The translations under genes were made by a program, and so were the position numbers. The notes beneath the pieces are model-generated. The model worked only from the letters and a program-made list of their open reading frames with translations. It searched no databases and was not told where the DNA came from. DNA of 51,312 bases from assembly GCF_900103035.1 (NCBI RefSeq), contig NZ_FMWO01000070.1:1-51312 (forward strand), in the 5' to 3' direction. Of the stretch, positions 36,204 through 46,218 are shown in pieces. Numbering within the stretch: position 1 is the stretch's first letter; the number at the start of each line of letters is the position of its first letter. This DNA comes from Nitrosomonas mobilis (GTDB lineage Bacteria > Pseudomonadota > Gammaproteobacteria > Burkholderiales > Nitrosomonadaceae).

Positions 36204-36809
36204 ATGAATTTTCAGGATCTCGTTTTTTTTACTTTTGCCAGCGTACTAGTGTTGTCTGCCTTAGGTGTGGTGACGTTCAGAAATCCGGTTTATGCTGCAT
36301 TGCTGTTAGTGCTCGCATTTGTCACTTCCTCAGGGTTATGGTTATTGCTGGAGGCTGAGTTTTTGGCTATTACACTGGTTCTAGTATACGTTGGTGCGGT
36401 GATGGTATTATTTTTGTTTGTGGTGATGATGCTGGACATTAATCTGGATCGCCTCCGTGAAGGTTTCTGGAAATGGTTTCCGTTTGGTGCAGTTGTTGCA
36501 TTGGTTATGGCGGTTGAAATGGGGATGGTGTTAATGAGTAGACAATTTGACCTTGAGTCATTGCCTAAGCCAGTACCCAAAGATATCGAATTCAGTAATA
36601 CGAAAGAATTAGGCCGATTGATCTATACCGATTATGTTTATGCTTTTGAACTGGCCGCTGTTATTTTATTGGTGGCAATGGTTGCTGCCATCGCAATAAC
36701 GTTAAGGCATCGTACAGATAAAAAATTAACCAATGCTGGCCGACAAATTGCTGTGAAGCGTAATGATCGGCTTAAAATCATATCCATGTCCGCTGAAAAG
36801 AAAGAATAA
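36204..36809 (+). CDS. nuoJ: NADH-quinone oxidoreductase subunit J
   Basis: Membrane subunit (201 aa) with five helices. The conserved helix 3 region [20 protein letters not shown] includes the pi-bulge Tyr/Gly. The C-terminal tail is charged and variable. Confidence 0.95.
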   Translation: MNFQDLVFFTFASVLVLSALGVVTFRNPVYAALLLVLAFVTSSGLWLLLEAEFLAITLVLVYVGAVMVLFLFVVMMLDINLDRLREGFWKWFPFGAVVALVMAVEMGMVLMSRQFDLESLPKPVPKDIEFSNTKELGRLIYTDYVYAFELAAVILLVAMVAAIAITLRHRTDKKLTNAGRQIAVKRNDRLKIISMSAEKKE

Positions 36810-36868
36810 TCTTTTATATAATTATCAGCGTACTCCTAGAACAGATCACTCGAGTTAAGAGGTATACC

Positions 36869-37174
36869 TTGGTTTCATTGTCGCATTATCTTGTGCTTGG
36901 CGCTATCCTGTTTGCTATAGGTGTGGTAGGTATTTTTCTGAATCGTAAAAATGTCATTATTCTGTTGATGTCGATAGAGTTGATGTTGCTGGCAGTCAAT
37001 ATGAATTTTGTGGCGTTCTCTCATTACTTGCAGGATGCCGCTGGCCAGATCTTCGTTTTTTTTATTTTGACCGTAGCTGCTGCCGAGGCGGCCATTGGTT
37101 TGGCAATTCTGGTTGCACTGTTCAGAAATTTGCGATCGATCAATGTGGATGATCTGAACGAACTCAAGGGCTAG
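36869..37174 (+). CDS. nuoK: NADH-quinone oxidoreductase subunit K
   Basis: Small three-helix pump subunit (101 aa). The two key membrane Glu residues lie in [14 protein letters not shown] and [19 protein letters not shown]. Translation starts at TTG 36869, with AAGAGG eight bases upstream; the resulting N-terminus ([19 protein letters not shown]) matches the family and no better ATG exists. Confidence 0.96.
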   Translation: MVSLSHYLVLGAILFAIGVVGIFLNRKNVIILLMSIELMLLAVNMNFVAFSHYLQDAAGQIFVFFILTVAAAEAAIGLAILVALFRNLRSINVDDLNELKG

Positions 37175-37245
37175 ACATGGCTGGCCGGATCAAACGCGAT
37201 ACTTTTAACTGCCTATCAATCGAACTAATTTAGTTGACCGAATAG

Positions 37246-39192
37246 ATGGAAAATCTTTATTTGCTGGTGCCAATAGCGCCATTGTTAGGATCAATCATGG
37301 CTGGGCTGTTTGGCAAGCAAATTGGCTTAGTGTGGAGTCACCGCGTAACGATTTCTCTGGTAATCGTATCGTTTATTGCATCACTCATCATCTTCATGGA
37401 TGTACTCGAAGGTAACATCTACAATGGTACGGTTTACACGTGGATGATCTCGGGGGAAACTGTATTTGAGGTCGGCTTCCTGATTGATACCTTGTCAACC
37501 CTGATGATGCTGATCGTGACTGGTGTGTCGTTGATGGTGCATATCTACACGATTGGATACATGCGTGGTGATCCTGGTTACCAACGTTTTTTTAGCTACA
37601 TATCGCTGTTTACCTTTTCGATGCTGATGTTGGTCATGTCGAACAACTTTCTGCAACTGTTTTTCGGCTGGGAAGCGGTTGGTTTAGTTTCGTATCTGTT
37701 GATCGGATTCTGGTATACACGTCCGACGGCAATTTATGCCAATATGAAAGCCTTTCTCGTCAACCGGGTAGGGGATTTCGGTTTTCTGTTGGGCATTGGA
37801 TTGGTATTGGCATCATTTGGCAGCCTTGATTATGAACATGTGTTTTCACATGCAGGCTATATGACATCTAAAACAATAGATATTATTCCGGGCCAACCCT
37901 GGATGCTGCTGACAGTGATCAGCTTACTACTGTTTGTGGGAGCGATGGGCAAATCCGCACAATTTCCCTTGCATGTTTGGCTTCCGGATTCGATGGAAGG
38001 TCCTACGCCAATTTCAGCACTGATCCATGCTGCCACCATGGTGACTGCAGGTATTTTTATGGTGGCGCGTATGTCGCCCCTGTTTGAGTATTCTGAAACA
38101 GCGCTATCAACGATTCTGGTGATTGGTGGCATTACGACCCTGTTCATGGCATTGGTAGCAGTCGTTCAAAATGATATTAAACGAGTGGTTGCTTTTTCGA
38201 CTTTGTCGCAACTGGGCTATATGACGGTTGCGCTGGGCGCTTCAGCGTATTCGGTAGCGATTTTCCATCTAATGACGCATGCCTTTTTCAAAGCATTACT
38301 GTTCTTGGGAGCTGGATCGGTAATCATCGCGATGCATCATGAGCAGGATATGCGCAAGATGGGTGGCCTCAAGCAATATATGCCAATCACATTTGCAACT
38401 ATGTTTATTGCCGCGCTGGCAAGTGCCGGTGTGCCAGGCTTCTCGGGATTTTTTTCCAAGGACGCTATTATTGAAGCGGTACATTTTTCGAATATACCCG
38501 GTTCCGAGTTTGCTTATTTCTGTGTACTGATTACAGTGTTTGTTACTGCACTCTATACTTTCCGGCTGATATTCATGACTTTTTACGGTGAGCCGCGAAT
38601 GGATGCCCATACTCATAAGCATTTACATGAATCCCCGTGGGTAGTGACTTTGCCACTGATCATTTTAGCGATACCCACAGTGATCGCTGGCTGGGTGATT
38701 GGGCCGATGCTGTTTGGCGGTTTTCTCACCGACCCCATCCAAGTACACGACCATCATGATGCAGTTGCCTTGATGGGTGAGGCCTATACTGGTGTATTTG
38801 GCATGATGTCACATGCGCTAACGACACTCCCGTTCTGGTTCTCGATTGCAGGAATTTTTAGCGCCTGGTTTTTATATCGAGTCAGAACCGATCTTCCGGA
38901 AAAAATTCGCCAGATATCTGGACCAGTCTACACTTTACTGGATCGAAAATACTTTATTGATGAGTTGTATTCCTGGATGTTTGCACGTGGTTCTCGCGGA
39001 TTGAGCATGATCTTGTGGAAATATGGTGATATCAAAATTATTGATGGTTTTTTTGTCAACGGTACGGCACGAATGATTGCTTGGATTGCAAATATTGTTC
39101 GCCATTTTCAGACCGGCTATATTTACCATTATGCTTTTAGCATGATCATGGGTGTTTTCCTGCTGATGAGCCTGTGGCTCTTTTATTACTGA
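37246..39192 (+). CDS. nuoL: NADH-quinone oxidoreductase subunit L
   Basis: Antiporter-like proton pump (648 aa) with the long lateral helix at the C-terminus. Core motifs are FFGWEAVGLVSYLLIGFW, LPDSMEGPTPISALIHAATM and AFSTLSQLGYMTVALG, with pump Lys/Glu/His residues in place. Confidence 0.98.
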   Translation: MENLYLLVPIAPLLGSIMAGLFGKQIGLVWSHRVTISLVIVSFIASLIIFMDVLEGNIYNGTVYTWMISGETVFEVGFLIDTLSTLMMLIVTGVSLMVHIYTIGYMRGDPGYQRFFSYISLFTFSMLMLVMSNNFLQLFFGWEAVGLVSYLLIGFWYTRPTAIYANMKAFLVNRVGDFGFLLGIGLVLASFGSLDYEHVFSHAGYMTSKTIDIIPGQPWMLLTVISLLLFVGAMGKSAQFPLHVWLPDSMEGPTPISALIHAATMVTAGIFMVARMSPLFEYSETALSTILVIGGITTLFMALVAVVQNDIKRVVAFSTLSQLGYMTVALGASAYSVAIFHLMTHAFFKALLFLGAGSVIIAMHHEQDMRKMGGLKQYMPITFATMFIAALASAGVPGFSGFFSKDAIIEAVHFSNIPGSEFAYFCVLITVFVTALYTFRLIFMTFYGEPRMDAHTHKHLHESPWVVTLPLIILAIPTVIAGWVIGPMLFGGFLTDPIQVHDHHDAVALMGEAYTGVFGMMSHALTTLPFWFSIAGIFSAWFLYRVRTDLPEKIRQISGPVYTLLDRKYFIDELYSWMFARGSRGLSMILWKYGDIKIIDGFFVNGTARMIAWIANIVRHFQTGYIYHYAFSMIMGVFLLMSLWLFYY

Positions 39193-39195
39193 GCA

Positions 39196-39242
39196 CCAAG
39201 GACGGGATAAACATACCGTAATTTCTCCGGTTTCATCCTTGG
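39196..39242 (+). other. Intercistronic hairpin between nuoL and nuoM
   Basis: CCAAGGA (39196-39202) can pair with TCCTTGG (39236-39242) around a 33-base loop, in a 92-base gap of an otherwise compact operon. It could protect mRNA or adjust nuoM-N levels; there is no U-run. Confidence 0.35.
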
Positions 39243-39284
39243 ACTACTAATACGCATTAATATGCAATTCGAGACGAAAAAATC

Positions 39285-40766
39285 ATGTTGTTTGGATTCC
39301 CACTAATAAGTCTGATTATTTGGTTACCTATTATTTTTGGCCTAGCTGTTCTGATTCTGGGTGATCGCGATTTGAAAATTACGCGCTGGCTTTCCCTGTC
39401 AGGCGCAGTTGTTGGTTTTTTGGTGGCGTTGCCACTTTTAAGCGGATTTGACACAACGATTAGCTCAATGCAATTTGTTGAGCATATCTCATGGTTTGAG
39501 AGGCTCAATGTTTTTTACCATCTGGGTGTAGACGGTATTTCAATGCCATTGATTATTTTGAACTGCTTTACTACACCACTGGTTATCATCGCTGGCTGGG
39601 AAGTGATACAGCGGCGTGTTTCCCAATATATGGGTGCGTTTTTGATCATGTCTGGTATTGTTAATGGCGTATTCGCCTCTCTCGATGCCGTTCTGTTCTA
39701 TACTTTCTGGGAAGCGTCGCTGATACCGATGTTTATCATTATTGGTATATGGGGTGGTCCTAATCGTGTCTATGCGGCGATAAAGTTTTTTCTGTACACA
39801 CTGATGGGCTCTTTGCTGATGCTGGTCGCCCTGATTTATCTGTATCAGACATCCGATGGAAGCTTCTCGATTGAGGATTACCATCGTTTGCCCTTGCCAA
39901 TGACAGCTCAGATTCTGATTTTCCTGGCATTCCTAATCGCTTTTGCCGTCAAGGTGCCGATGTGGCCCGTGCATACCTGGTTGCCGGATGCACACGTCGA
40001 AGCTCCCACAGGTGGATCAGTTATTCTGGCAGCTATTTTACTTAAACTCGGTGGGTATGGATTTTTGCGTTTTTCCTTACCTATTGCTCCTGATGCCAGC
40101 CATGAGCTCGCAACTTTGATGATTGTTTTGTCCCTAATTGCAGTGGTTTATATTGGCTTGGTCGCGCTGATGCAACAGGATATGAAGAAATTAATTGCCT
40201 ATTCTTCAGTTTCTCATATGGGTTTTGTGACGCTGGGTTTTTTTCTATTTAACAGCTATGGTTTGGAAGGTGCCATGGTGCAGATGATTTCGCATGGATT
40301 TATTTCAGGTGCGATGTTTCTGTGTGTGGGCGTATTATATGACCGACTGCATTCCCGACAAATTGCCGACTATGGCGGTGTTGTCAACAAAATGCCGATT
40401 TTTGCCGCATTTTTCATGCTGTTTGCGATGGCTAATGCCGGTTTGCCAGGCACGAGTGGTTTTGTTGGAGAATTTATGGTGATTATGGGAGCCATCGAAG
40501 TCAATTTCTGGTATGCCTTCTTTGCTGCTCTGACCCTTATTCTGGGAGCTTCTTACACGCTGTGGATGTATAAAAGGGTGATATTTGGCGCGGTAGCTAA
40601 CGCCAAAGTAGAAAATCTCAGCGACATAGGAAGCCGTGAATTTTTGATTCTGGCTATTCTTGCCGTAGCTGTTCTGTGGTTGGGACTGTACCCTTCGCCC
40701 TTGACCGAGGTGATGCATGTCAGTATAGATAATCTGCTTGAACATGTGTCTCGTAGCAAGCTTTGA
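39285..40766 (+). CDS. nuoM: NADH-quinone oxidoreductase subunit M
   Basis: Antiporter-like proton pump (493 aa, about fourteen helices). Typical stretches are YHLGVDGISMPLIILN, FYTFWEASLIPMFIIIGIWG, HTWLPDAHVEAPTGGSVILA and AYSSVSHMGFVTLG, with the pump Glu and Lys residues. Confidence 0.98.
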   Translation: MLFGFPLISLIIWLPIIFGLAVLILGDRDLKITRWLSLSGAVVGFLVALPLLSGFDTTISSMQFVEHISWFERLNVFYHLGVDGISMPLIILNCFTTPLVIIAGWEVIQRRVSQYMGAFLIMSGIVNGVFASLDAVLFYTFWEASLIPMFIIIGIWGGPNRVYAAIKFFLYTLMGSLLMLVALIYLYQTSDGSFSIEDYHRLPLPMTAQILIFLAFLIAFAVKVPMWPVHTWLPDAHVEAPTGGSVILAAILLKLGGYGFLRFSLPIAPDASHELATLMIVLSLIAVVYIGLVALMQQDMKKLIAYSSVSHMGFVTLGFFLFNSYGLEGAMVQMISHGFISGAMFLCVGVLYDRLHSRQIADYGGVVNKMPIFAAFFMLFAMANAGLPGTSGFVGEFMVIMGAIEVNFWYAFFAALTLILGASYTLWMYKRVIFGAVANAKVENLSDIGSREFLILAILAVAVLWLGLYPSPLTEVMHVSIDNLLEHVSRSKL

Positions 40767-40853
40767 GTAATTTTGTTACGGGTTGTTGAGCGTAGCCACC
40801 AGCATTGATATTTGAGTTTGATTTTTTTCTCATTAGGAACCTGAGGACATTTA

Positions 40854-42299
40854 ATGGATTTTCAAGCGCCTGACTTTGCACCCGCAAATTCGGAAATCTT
40901 TTTGCTGATAATGATCTGCGTGGTAATGCTCGCTGATTTATTCTTAGGCGAAAAAAGCCGAAAACTACCCTTTTTTCTGTCACTTCTGGCGCTGGCAGGA
41001 AGCGCGCTACTTACATTTATGAATTTTTCGGAAGCACCCGTACTGACCTTTTCCGGGATGTTCATCGACGATATACTGTCGGACACGCTTAAGCTGATGA
41101 TCTACCCGACTGTTGCGCTGGTATTGATCTACTCACGAAGCTATCTTGGCGCAAGAGGTCTGATACGAGGTGAATTTTTCAGCCTTGCACTATTTGCGAC
41201 ATTGGGGATGATGGTGATGGTGTCGGCCAGTCATCTTATTACACTCTATCTTGGACTCGAGCTTCTGTCTTTGTCTTTATATGCTATGGTCTCGCTGCAA
41301 CGAGATTCTGTTATCGCAACGGAAGCAGCCACAAAATTTTTTGTCTTGGGCTCACTTGCTTCTGGATTTCTTCTATATGGAATGTCGATGCTGTATGGGG
41401 CAACGGGTAGTTTACATCTCGTAGAAATGGCTGGTGTTATTCGGTCTGGCGTTCCCGATCGTGCTGTTCTGGTGGTGGGACTGGTATTCATCGTCGCGGG
41501 GCTCAGTTTCAAGCTAAGTGCAGTACCATTCCACATGTGGGCGCCGGACGTCTACCAAGGTGCGCCTACAGCTGTTACGCTATTTATCGGCTCGGCGCCT
41601 AAGCTTGCTGCATTTGGTTTTATTATGCGATTGCTTGTGGAAGGACTGGGCGATATGGTTGCAGACTGGCAAGGTATGCTGGTATTACTAGCCGTGGCAT
41701 CGATGGCAGTTGGAAATATTGCCGCTATTGCACAAACCAACATCAAGCGTATGCTGGCCTATTCAACCATTTCCCATATGGGTTTCGTGCTGCTTGGTTT
41801 TGTGGCAGCTGGTGTAGATGGCTATAGCGCTTCTATGTTTTATGTTAGTGCTTATGTACTAATGACGCTCGGGGCTTTTGGTGTCATCATGTTATTATCT
41901 CGGGAAGGATTCGAGGCTGATGCAATCAGTGATTTCAAGGGGTTGAATCAGCGTAACCCTTGGCTTGCCCTGATCATGATGTTTGTGATGCTGTCCATGG
42001 CGGGTATCCCGCCAATGATCGGTTTTTACGCAAAGCTATCTGTACTGCAGGCAGCGCTGGCAGCAGGGTATTTGTGGGTTGTGGTCGCGGCAGTGATGTT
42101 GTCACTAATAGGAGCATTTTACTATTTGCGAATCATCAAGTTTATGTATTTTGATGAATCAGAAAGTGTACATCCTATCAAATTTGCGTCAGAAGTACGG
42201 CTATTAATCAGTATGAACGGTCTGGCTGTTATTTTGTTAGGTATGTTTCCGCAAATGCTGATGAATTTTAGCTTAAGCGCGGTATTATCCGGACAGTAA
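40854..42299 (+). CDS. nuoN: NADH-quinone oxidoreductase subunit N
   Basis: Third antiporter-like pump (481 aa), last gene of the operon. Family segments are YLGLELLSLSLYAMVSLQRD, FHMWAPDVYQGAPTAVTLFI and AYSTISHMGFVLLGF. It converges with the sugar dehydrogenase gene with 34 bases between stops; no clear terminator hairpin was seen there. Confidence 0.97.
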   Translation: MDFQAPDFAPANSEIFLLIMICVVMLADLFLGEKSRKLPFFLSLLALAGSALLTFMNFSEAPVLTFSGMFIDDILSDTLKLMIYPTVALVLIYSRSYLGARGLIRGEFFSLALFATLGMMVMVSASHLITLYLGLELLSLSLYAMVSLQRDSVIATEAATKFFVLGSLASGFLLYGMSMLYGATGSLHLVEMAGVIRSGVPDRAVLVVGLVFIVAGLSFKLSAVPFHMWAPDVYQGAPTAVTLFIGSAPKLAAFGFIMRLLVEGLGDMVADWQGMLVLLAVASMAVGNIAAIAQTNIKRMLAYSTISHMGFVLLGFVAAGVDGYSASMFYVSAYVLMTLGAFGVIMLLSREGFEADAISDFKGLNQRNPWLALIMMFVMLSMAGIPPMIGFYAKLSVLQAALAAGYLWVVVAAVMLSLIGAFYYLRIIKFMYFDESESVHPIKFASEVRLLISMNGLAVILLGMFPQMLMNFSLSAVLSGQ

Positions 42300-42333
42300 T
42301 TCAAAAAATTCGCAGAAGAAGGCTATGATTTGA

Positions 42334-43440
42334 TTATTCTGGTTTCTGATAGTGGATGTTGTAAATCACTCCCGCAATATCATCAGATACCAGCATGCTG
42401 CCATCAGGTATGTTCAGCAAGTCGATCGGCCGACCCCAAGCCTCATTGTTATCCAGCCAACCACTGGCAAAAGTTTGTTTGTTGGCTACCTGACCATTGG
42501 TAACCTGTATTGATTCAATTTGATAACCTACCTTCTCGCGTCGGTTCCATGAACCGGACTCAGCCACAAAAATTTGCTGATGATATTGCTCTGGAAACAG
42601 GCTACCGGTATAGAAACGTATACCCATAGGAGCAACGTGTGGACTCAGGTTGAGAACAGGCGCCGTAAATTTTTCACAGCCACGTTTTGCGCCAAATTTC
42701 GGGTCAAGTACAGTACTACCATGGCAGTAGGGGAAACCAAAGTGCATGGTTTTTTGGGTAGCATGATTGAGTTCGTCAGGTGGTAGATTATCACCCATCC
42801 AGTTGCGGCTGATGTCTGTAAACCATAACGTTTTTTGAGTAGGGTGCCAGTCGAAGCCTGCTGAATGACGCACGCCATGTGCGAATATTTCCAGATTACT
42901 TCCGTCAGGCTGCATGCTGGCTATCAGCGCAAACTGATCAGGGTCGACTTCGCATATATTGCAGGGCGCGATAATTGACAGATAAAGCCTGCCATCTGGC
43001 CCCGCAGCAAGGTATCCTGGACTTTGGCTATCCTTGTTCAGTAACTCGACAGGGATCACTTCCGGGATAACTGTGTTCTCCAGGTTTTGTTCGATATCGC
43101 GAAAACGCAGAATGTGCCTGGGTGTCGATACATAAAGCGTACCATTTAGGAATGTGACGCCAGTAGGCTCTTTTAGCTTGTTGGCAATAACTCGAACCTG
43201 CCGTTTACCGCTACTTTGCGTGATGGCGTAAACATTTCCTGCTGATTTGGAGCCGACGAAAACAGTACCGTTGTCACCCAATGTCATGGAACGCGCGTCA
43301 GGTACTTCTGCCCAGATGCTGATTGTAAAACCGGGAGGTAAATTGATCTTTTCAAGCGGCAGCGGAGGGGTTTGTGCGTGAGCTTGAAGTGTAACTGCCT
43401 GTAGAAGAGATAAATAAAAAAACAGCCATTGATATTTCAT
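42334..43440 (-). CDS. PQQ-type sugar (sorbosone) dehydrogenase-like protein
   Basis: A 368-aa exported six-bladed propeller of the glucose/sorbosone dehydrogenase family. The signal peptide (about residues 1-22, cut after AHA) is followed by INLPPGFTISIWAEVPDARS, MTLGDNGTVFVGSK, GVRHSAGFDWHPTQKTLWFTD and FVAESGSWNRREKVGYQIE. The first His of HSAGFDWHP and the Arg of SWNRREK match active-site positions of soluble PQQ dehydrogenases. PQQ use and substrate are unproven. I start at ATG 43440; the frame also opens 14 residues upstream. Confidence 0.85.
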   Translation of the reverse strand: MKYQWLFFYLSLLQAVTLQAHAQTPPLPLEKINLPPGFTISIWAEVPDARSMTLGDNGTVFVGSKSAGNVYAITQSSGKRQVRVIANKLKEPTGVTFLNGTLYVSTPRHILRFRDIEQNLENTVIPEVIPVELLNKDSQSPGYLAAGPDGRLYLSIIAPCNICEVDPDQFALIASMQPDGSNLEIFAHGVRHSAGFDWHPTQKTLWFTDISRNWMGDNLPPDELNHATQKTMHFGFPYCHGSTVLDPKFGAKRGCEKFTAPVLNLSPHVAPMGIRFYTGSLFPEQYHQQIFVAESGSWNRREKVGYQIESIQVTNGQVANKQTFASGWLDNNEAWGRPIDLLNIPDGSMLVSDDIAGVIYNIHYQKPE

Positions 43441-43500
43441 GAAATGATTGGTAAGTATAAAGAGATAATAGTGACGCAGCATTCCGGTTAGAGCAGATGG

Positions 43501-43529
43501 CTTGATTCCGCATCATTTGCCCCCCATAA
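43501..43529 (+). promoter_or_regulatory. Sigma-32 (RpoH) heat-shock promoter of htpG
   Basis: CTTGATT (43501-43507), 14 bases, then CCCCATAA (43522-43529) closely matches the RpoH consensus CTTGAAA-N13-17-CCCCATNT. It lies about 30 bases before the htpG start, whose AGAGGAG ribosome site is strong. Confidence 0.8.
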
Positions 43530-43557
43530 TCTTAACCTATTTTAAGAGGAGAAAAAT

Positions 43558-45468
43558 ATGCAAGTTGCAGAAAATGTTGAACACATGAGTTTTCAGGCGG
43601 AAGCTAAGCAATTGATGAAGCTGATGATCCATTCCTTGTACAGTAACAAGGAGATATTTTTGCGCGAGTTGATTTCTAATGCGTCAGATGCTGCTGACAA
43701 GCTGAGATTCGAGGGATTATCCGATGCAGCTTTGTACGAGAATGATCCCGATCTAAAAATTCAAATTACTTTTGATAAAGAGACTCGCACACTGACGATT
43801 ACTGATAATGGCATTGGCATGTCAAGACAAGAGGTGATCGATAATATCGGTACGATCGCCAAATCCGGTACACGTGAATTTTTCAATGCACTGACTGGGG
43901 ATCAGGCCAAGGATGCACATCTGATCGGGCAGTTTGGTGTCGGCTTTTATTCTGCATTCATTGTGGCAGACAAAGTGAGTTTGACAACGCGACGTGCGGG
44001 TTTGACGCACGAGCATGGCGTTCGCTGGGAATCTACCGGTGAAGGAGAATATACGCTGGAAACCGTTGAAAAACATAACCGTGGCACTGAAATCGTGTTG
44101 CATTTGAGGGAAGATGAAACAGATTTGCTGGACGGCCATAAACTACATTCAATTATCCGCCGCTACTCGGATCACATCACGCTGCCCATTCTGATGAAAA
44201 AGCAGGTATGGGATGAGGAGAAAAAATCTTACAAACTCAGTGATGAAGATGAAACGGTCAATCAAGCAAGCGCAATCTGGACGCGTCCTAAAAGTGAAAT
44301 CACTCAGGAACAGTATGAGGAATTCTACAAGCATGTTGCGCATGACTTCGAACCGCCACTGGCTTATGTGCATGCTAAGGTAGAAGGTAAACAGGAATAT
44401 ACCCAACTTTTATATATCCCCACACGCGCACCTTTTGATCTGTTTGACCGCGATCATCGCCACGGTCTCAAATTATATGTCAAACGCGTTTTTATCATGG
44501 ATGATGCGGAGAAATTGCTGCCTGCGTATCTGCGATTTATTCGCGGTATCGTTGACTCGAATGATTTGCCGCTGAATGTTTCCCGTGAAATACTGCAGGA
44601 ATCTAAAGATATCGATAACATTCGCGCGGGATGCATCAAAAAAGTGCTCGGTTTGATTGAGTCGCTGGCAACCAACGAGGAAAAAGCCGACCAGGATAAA
44701 TTTAGAACGTTCTGGCGTGAATTCGGCCAGGTTTTGAAAGAAGGCATTGCCGAGGATTTTACCAACCGCGAACGAATCGCCAAACTGCTCAGATTTATTT
44801 CAACTTTTGACGAGAGTGATGAACAGAATGTCTCGCTGGACGAGTATATCGCCCGCATGAAACCGGAGCAGGAAAAGATTTACTACATTACGGCAGATGG
44901 GTTGAAAGCAGCACAAAGCAGCCCACATCTCGAGATCTTCCGTAAAAAAGGTATTGAAGTCTTGCTGCTCTGCGACCGTATTGATGAATGGCTGGTAGCT
45001 AATCTACATGAGTATTCAGGTAAATCACTACAATCGATAGCCAAGGGTGATCTTGACCTGGGCAAACTGGAAGACGAGGAAGAGAAAAAAATAAAAGAAA
45101 AAGAAACAGGCGAATTTCAGGAATTGGCAACGAAAATGAAGGAAGTTCTGCAAGATCATGTTAAAGATGTCCGCGTAACTTTCCGCCTGACAGAATCCCC
45201 TGCTTGCCTGGTCTCAGATACGCACGACATGAGCGGTAATCTGGAACGTTTGCTCAAATCTGCAGGCCAGAAAGTCCCCAATACCAAACCCTTCCTAGAA
45301 ATCAACCCGCATCACCCCATGGTGCAGCGTCTAAAATTTGAGAAAACTAAATTTGCTGACTGGAGTCGGATTCTATACGATCAGGCGCTACTGGCAGAAG
45401 GCGGGCAGCTCGAAGATCCAGCTGGTTTTGTAAAACGGCTCAATGATTTGTTGCTACAGAATGTATAG
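43558..45468 (+). CDS. htpG: Chaperone protein HtpG (Hsp90)
   Basis: Cytosolic ATP-dependent chaperone, 636 aa. Hsp90 signature features are [20 protein letters not shown], the ATP-lid region [32 protein letters not shown] and [20 protein letters not shown]. The middle and dimerisation domains are complete. The ATG follows AGAGGAG at eight bases. Confidence 0.98.
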   Translation: MQVAENVEHMSFQAEAKQLMKLMIHSLYSNKEIFLRELISNASDAADKLRFEGLSDAALYENDPDLKIQITFDKETRTLTITDNGIGMSRQEVIDNIGTIAKSGTREFFNALTGDQAKDAHLIGQFGVGFYSAFIVADKVSLTTRRAGLTHEHGVRWESTGEGEYTLETVEKHNRGTEIVLHLREDETDLLDGHKLHSIIRRYSDHITLPILMKKQVWDEEKKSYKLSDEDETVNQASAIWTRPKSEITQEQYEEFYKHVAHDFEPPLAYVHAKVEGKQEYTQLLYIPTRAPFDLFDRDHRHGLKLYVKRVFIMDDAEKLLPAYLRFIRGIVDSNDLPLNVSREILQESKDIDNIRAGCIKKVLGLIESLATNEEKADQDKFRTFWREFGQVLKEGIAEDFTNRERIAKLLRFISTFDESDEQNVSLDEYIARMKPEQEKIYYITADGLKAAQSSPHLEIFRKKGIEVLLLCDRIDEWLVANLHEYSGKSLQSIAKGDLDLGKLEDEEEKKIKEKETGEFQELATKMKEVLQDHVKDVRVTFRLTESPACLVSDTHDMSGNLERLLKSAGQKVPNTKPFLEINPHHPMVQRLKFEKTKFADWSRILYDQALLAEGGQLEDPAGFVKRLNDLLLQNV

Positions 45469-45854
45469 TGGCTGTCAATACCATATAGAAATATTCATCA
45501 TCTCCTGTTATTTCTTTGCCATGAGGTGGCATCAGCCTATCTTGGGCAGATTTACCGACAGGCAATTTCTCAAGGGGTAATTCAGTGCAGACTAATATCT
45601 GGTATATCTTGTATATATGTTAAAACGAAGCATTAGTGATTTGGGTCACTTGCTTTATTGCTATACAAAATTCTTCGTGACTATTCAGCATAAGCTTGCA
45701 GAACAGTTGCATTTATTGTTGGGTTATTCCAAACTCTTTATTGGTAAATTTGTCAAAAACCAGCGTCCAGGAATATTTCCTGATCTGTTTTATGCGCAAT
45801 ACAATTTTCGTTTCCAGTCAAAATTAACTACTTCTTCTCTTTAAGGAAAATCAA
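45469..45854. other. Intergenic region between htpG and the NrfJ-like gene
   Basis: Holds one possible 75-aa frame (45617-45844) with a TTKFF-like hydrophobic and basic composition but no ribosome site and no recognisable family. I regard it as unproven. It presumably contains the promoter of the gene at 45855. Confidence 0.4.
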
Positions 45855-46190
45855 GTGTTACGTAAAAAAATCATCTCAGCAGTCATTATTTTTTTCTTTA
45901 CCATAAGTTCGTTCCCTCTTCAGGCTGAGTCTGCGCCAGCGGTTACCACATTGCCTACGAACGAAGGCATCGTTGTTTCATCAATTGATACGACCGGGTA
46001 CACCTATATTGAATTGGCCAATGGTGGTAAGACTTTCTGGATTGCGGCTCCGTTAACCAAGGTAAAAAATGGTGATCACCTGCGTTTTGTGGAAAGTATG
46101 TCCATGCACAATTTTACGAGCAAGACGCTGAATCGGACTTTTGATCGGCTGATTTTTGTGACTTCTACCCAGGTTAAAGTCAATCCGTAA
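45855..46190 (+). CDS. NrfJ-like small periplasmic protein
   Basis: A 111-aa protein started by GTG at 45855 (AAGGAAAA upstream). A signal peptide (about residues 1-24, cut after LQA) precedes a compact beta domain: EGIVVSSIDTTGYTYIELAN, TFWIAAPLTKVKNGD, MHNFTSKTLNRTFDRLIFV. This pattern is that of the NrfJ-like proteins encoded near cytochrome c nitrite reductases and other multihaem proteins in some bacteria. No cytochrome gene is adjacent here. Exact role unknown; the gene converges with uvrB. Confidence 0.75.
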   Translation: MLRKKIISAVIIFFFTISSFPLQAESAPAVTTLPTNEGIVVSSIDTTGYTYIELANGGKTFWIAAPLTKVKNGDHLRFVESMSMHNFTSKTLNRTFDRLIFVTSTQVKVNP

Positions 46191-46218
46191 ATCCAGGATT
46201 GGCAAATTGGTTGGAATA

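Noticed and set aside
27550..42299. Anything unusual in the nuo operon
   Set aside because: All fourteen genes are in standard order with complete motifs and normal lengths; it is ordinary complex I.
45617..45844. 75-codon frame between htpG and the NrfJ-like gene
   Set aside because: No ribosome site, no signal peptide or known domain; it is probably chance coding in leader DNA.
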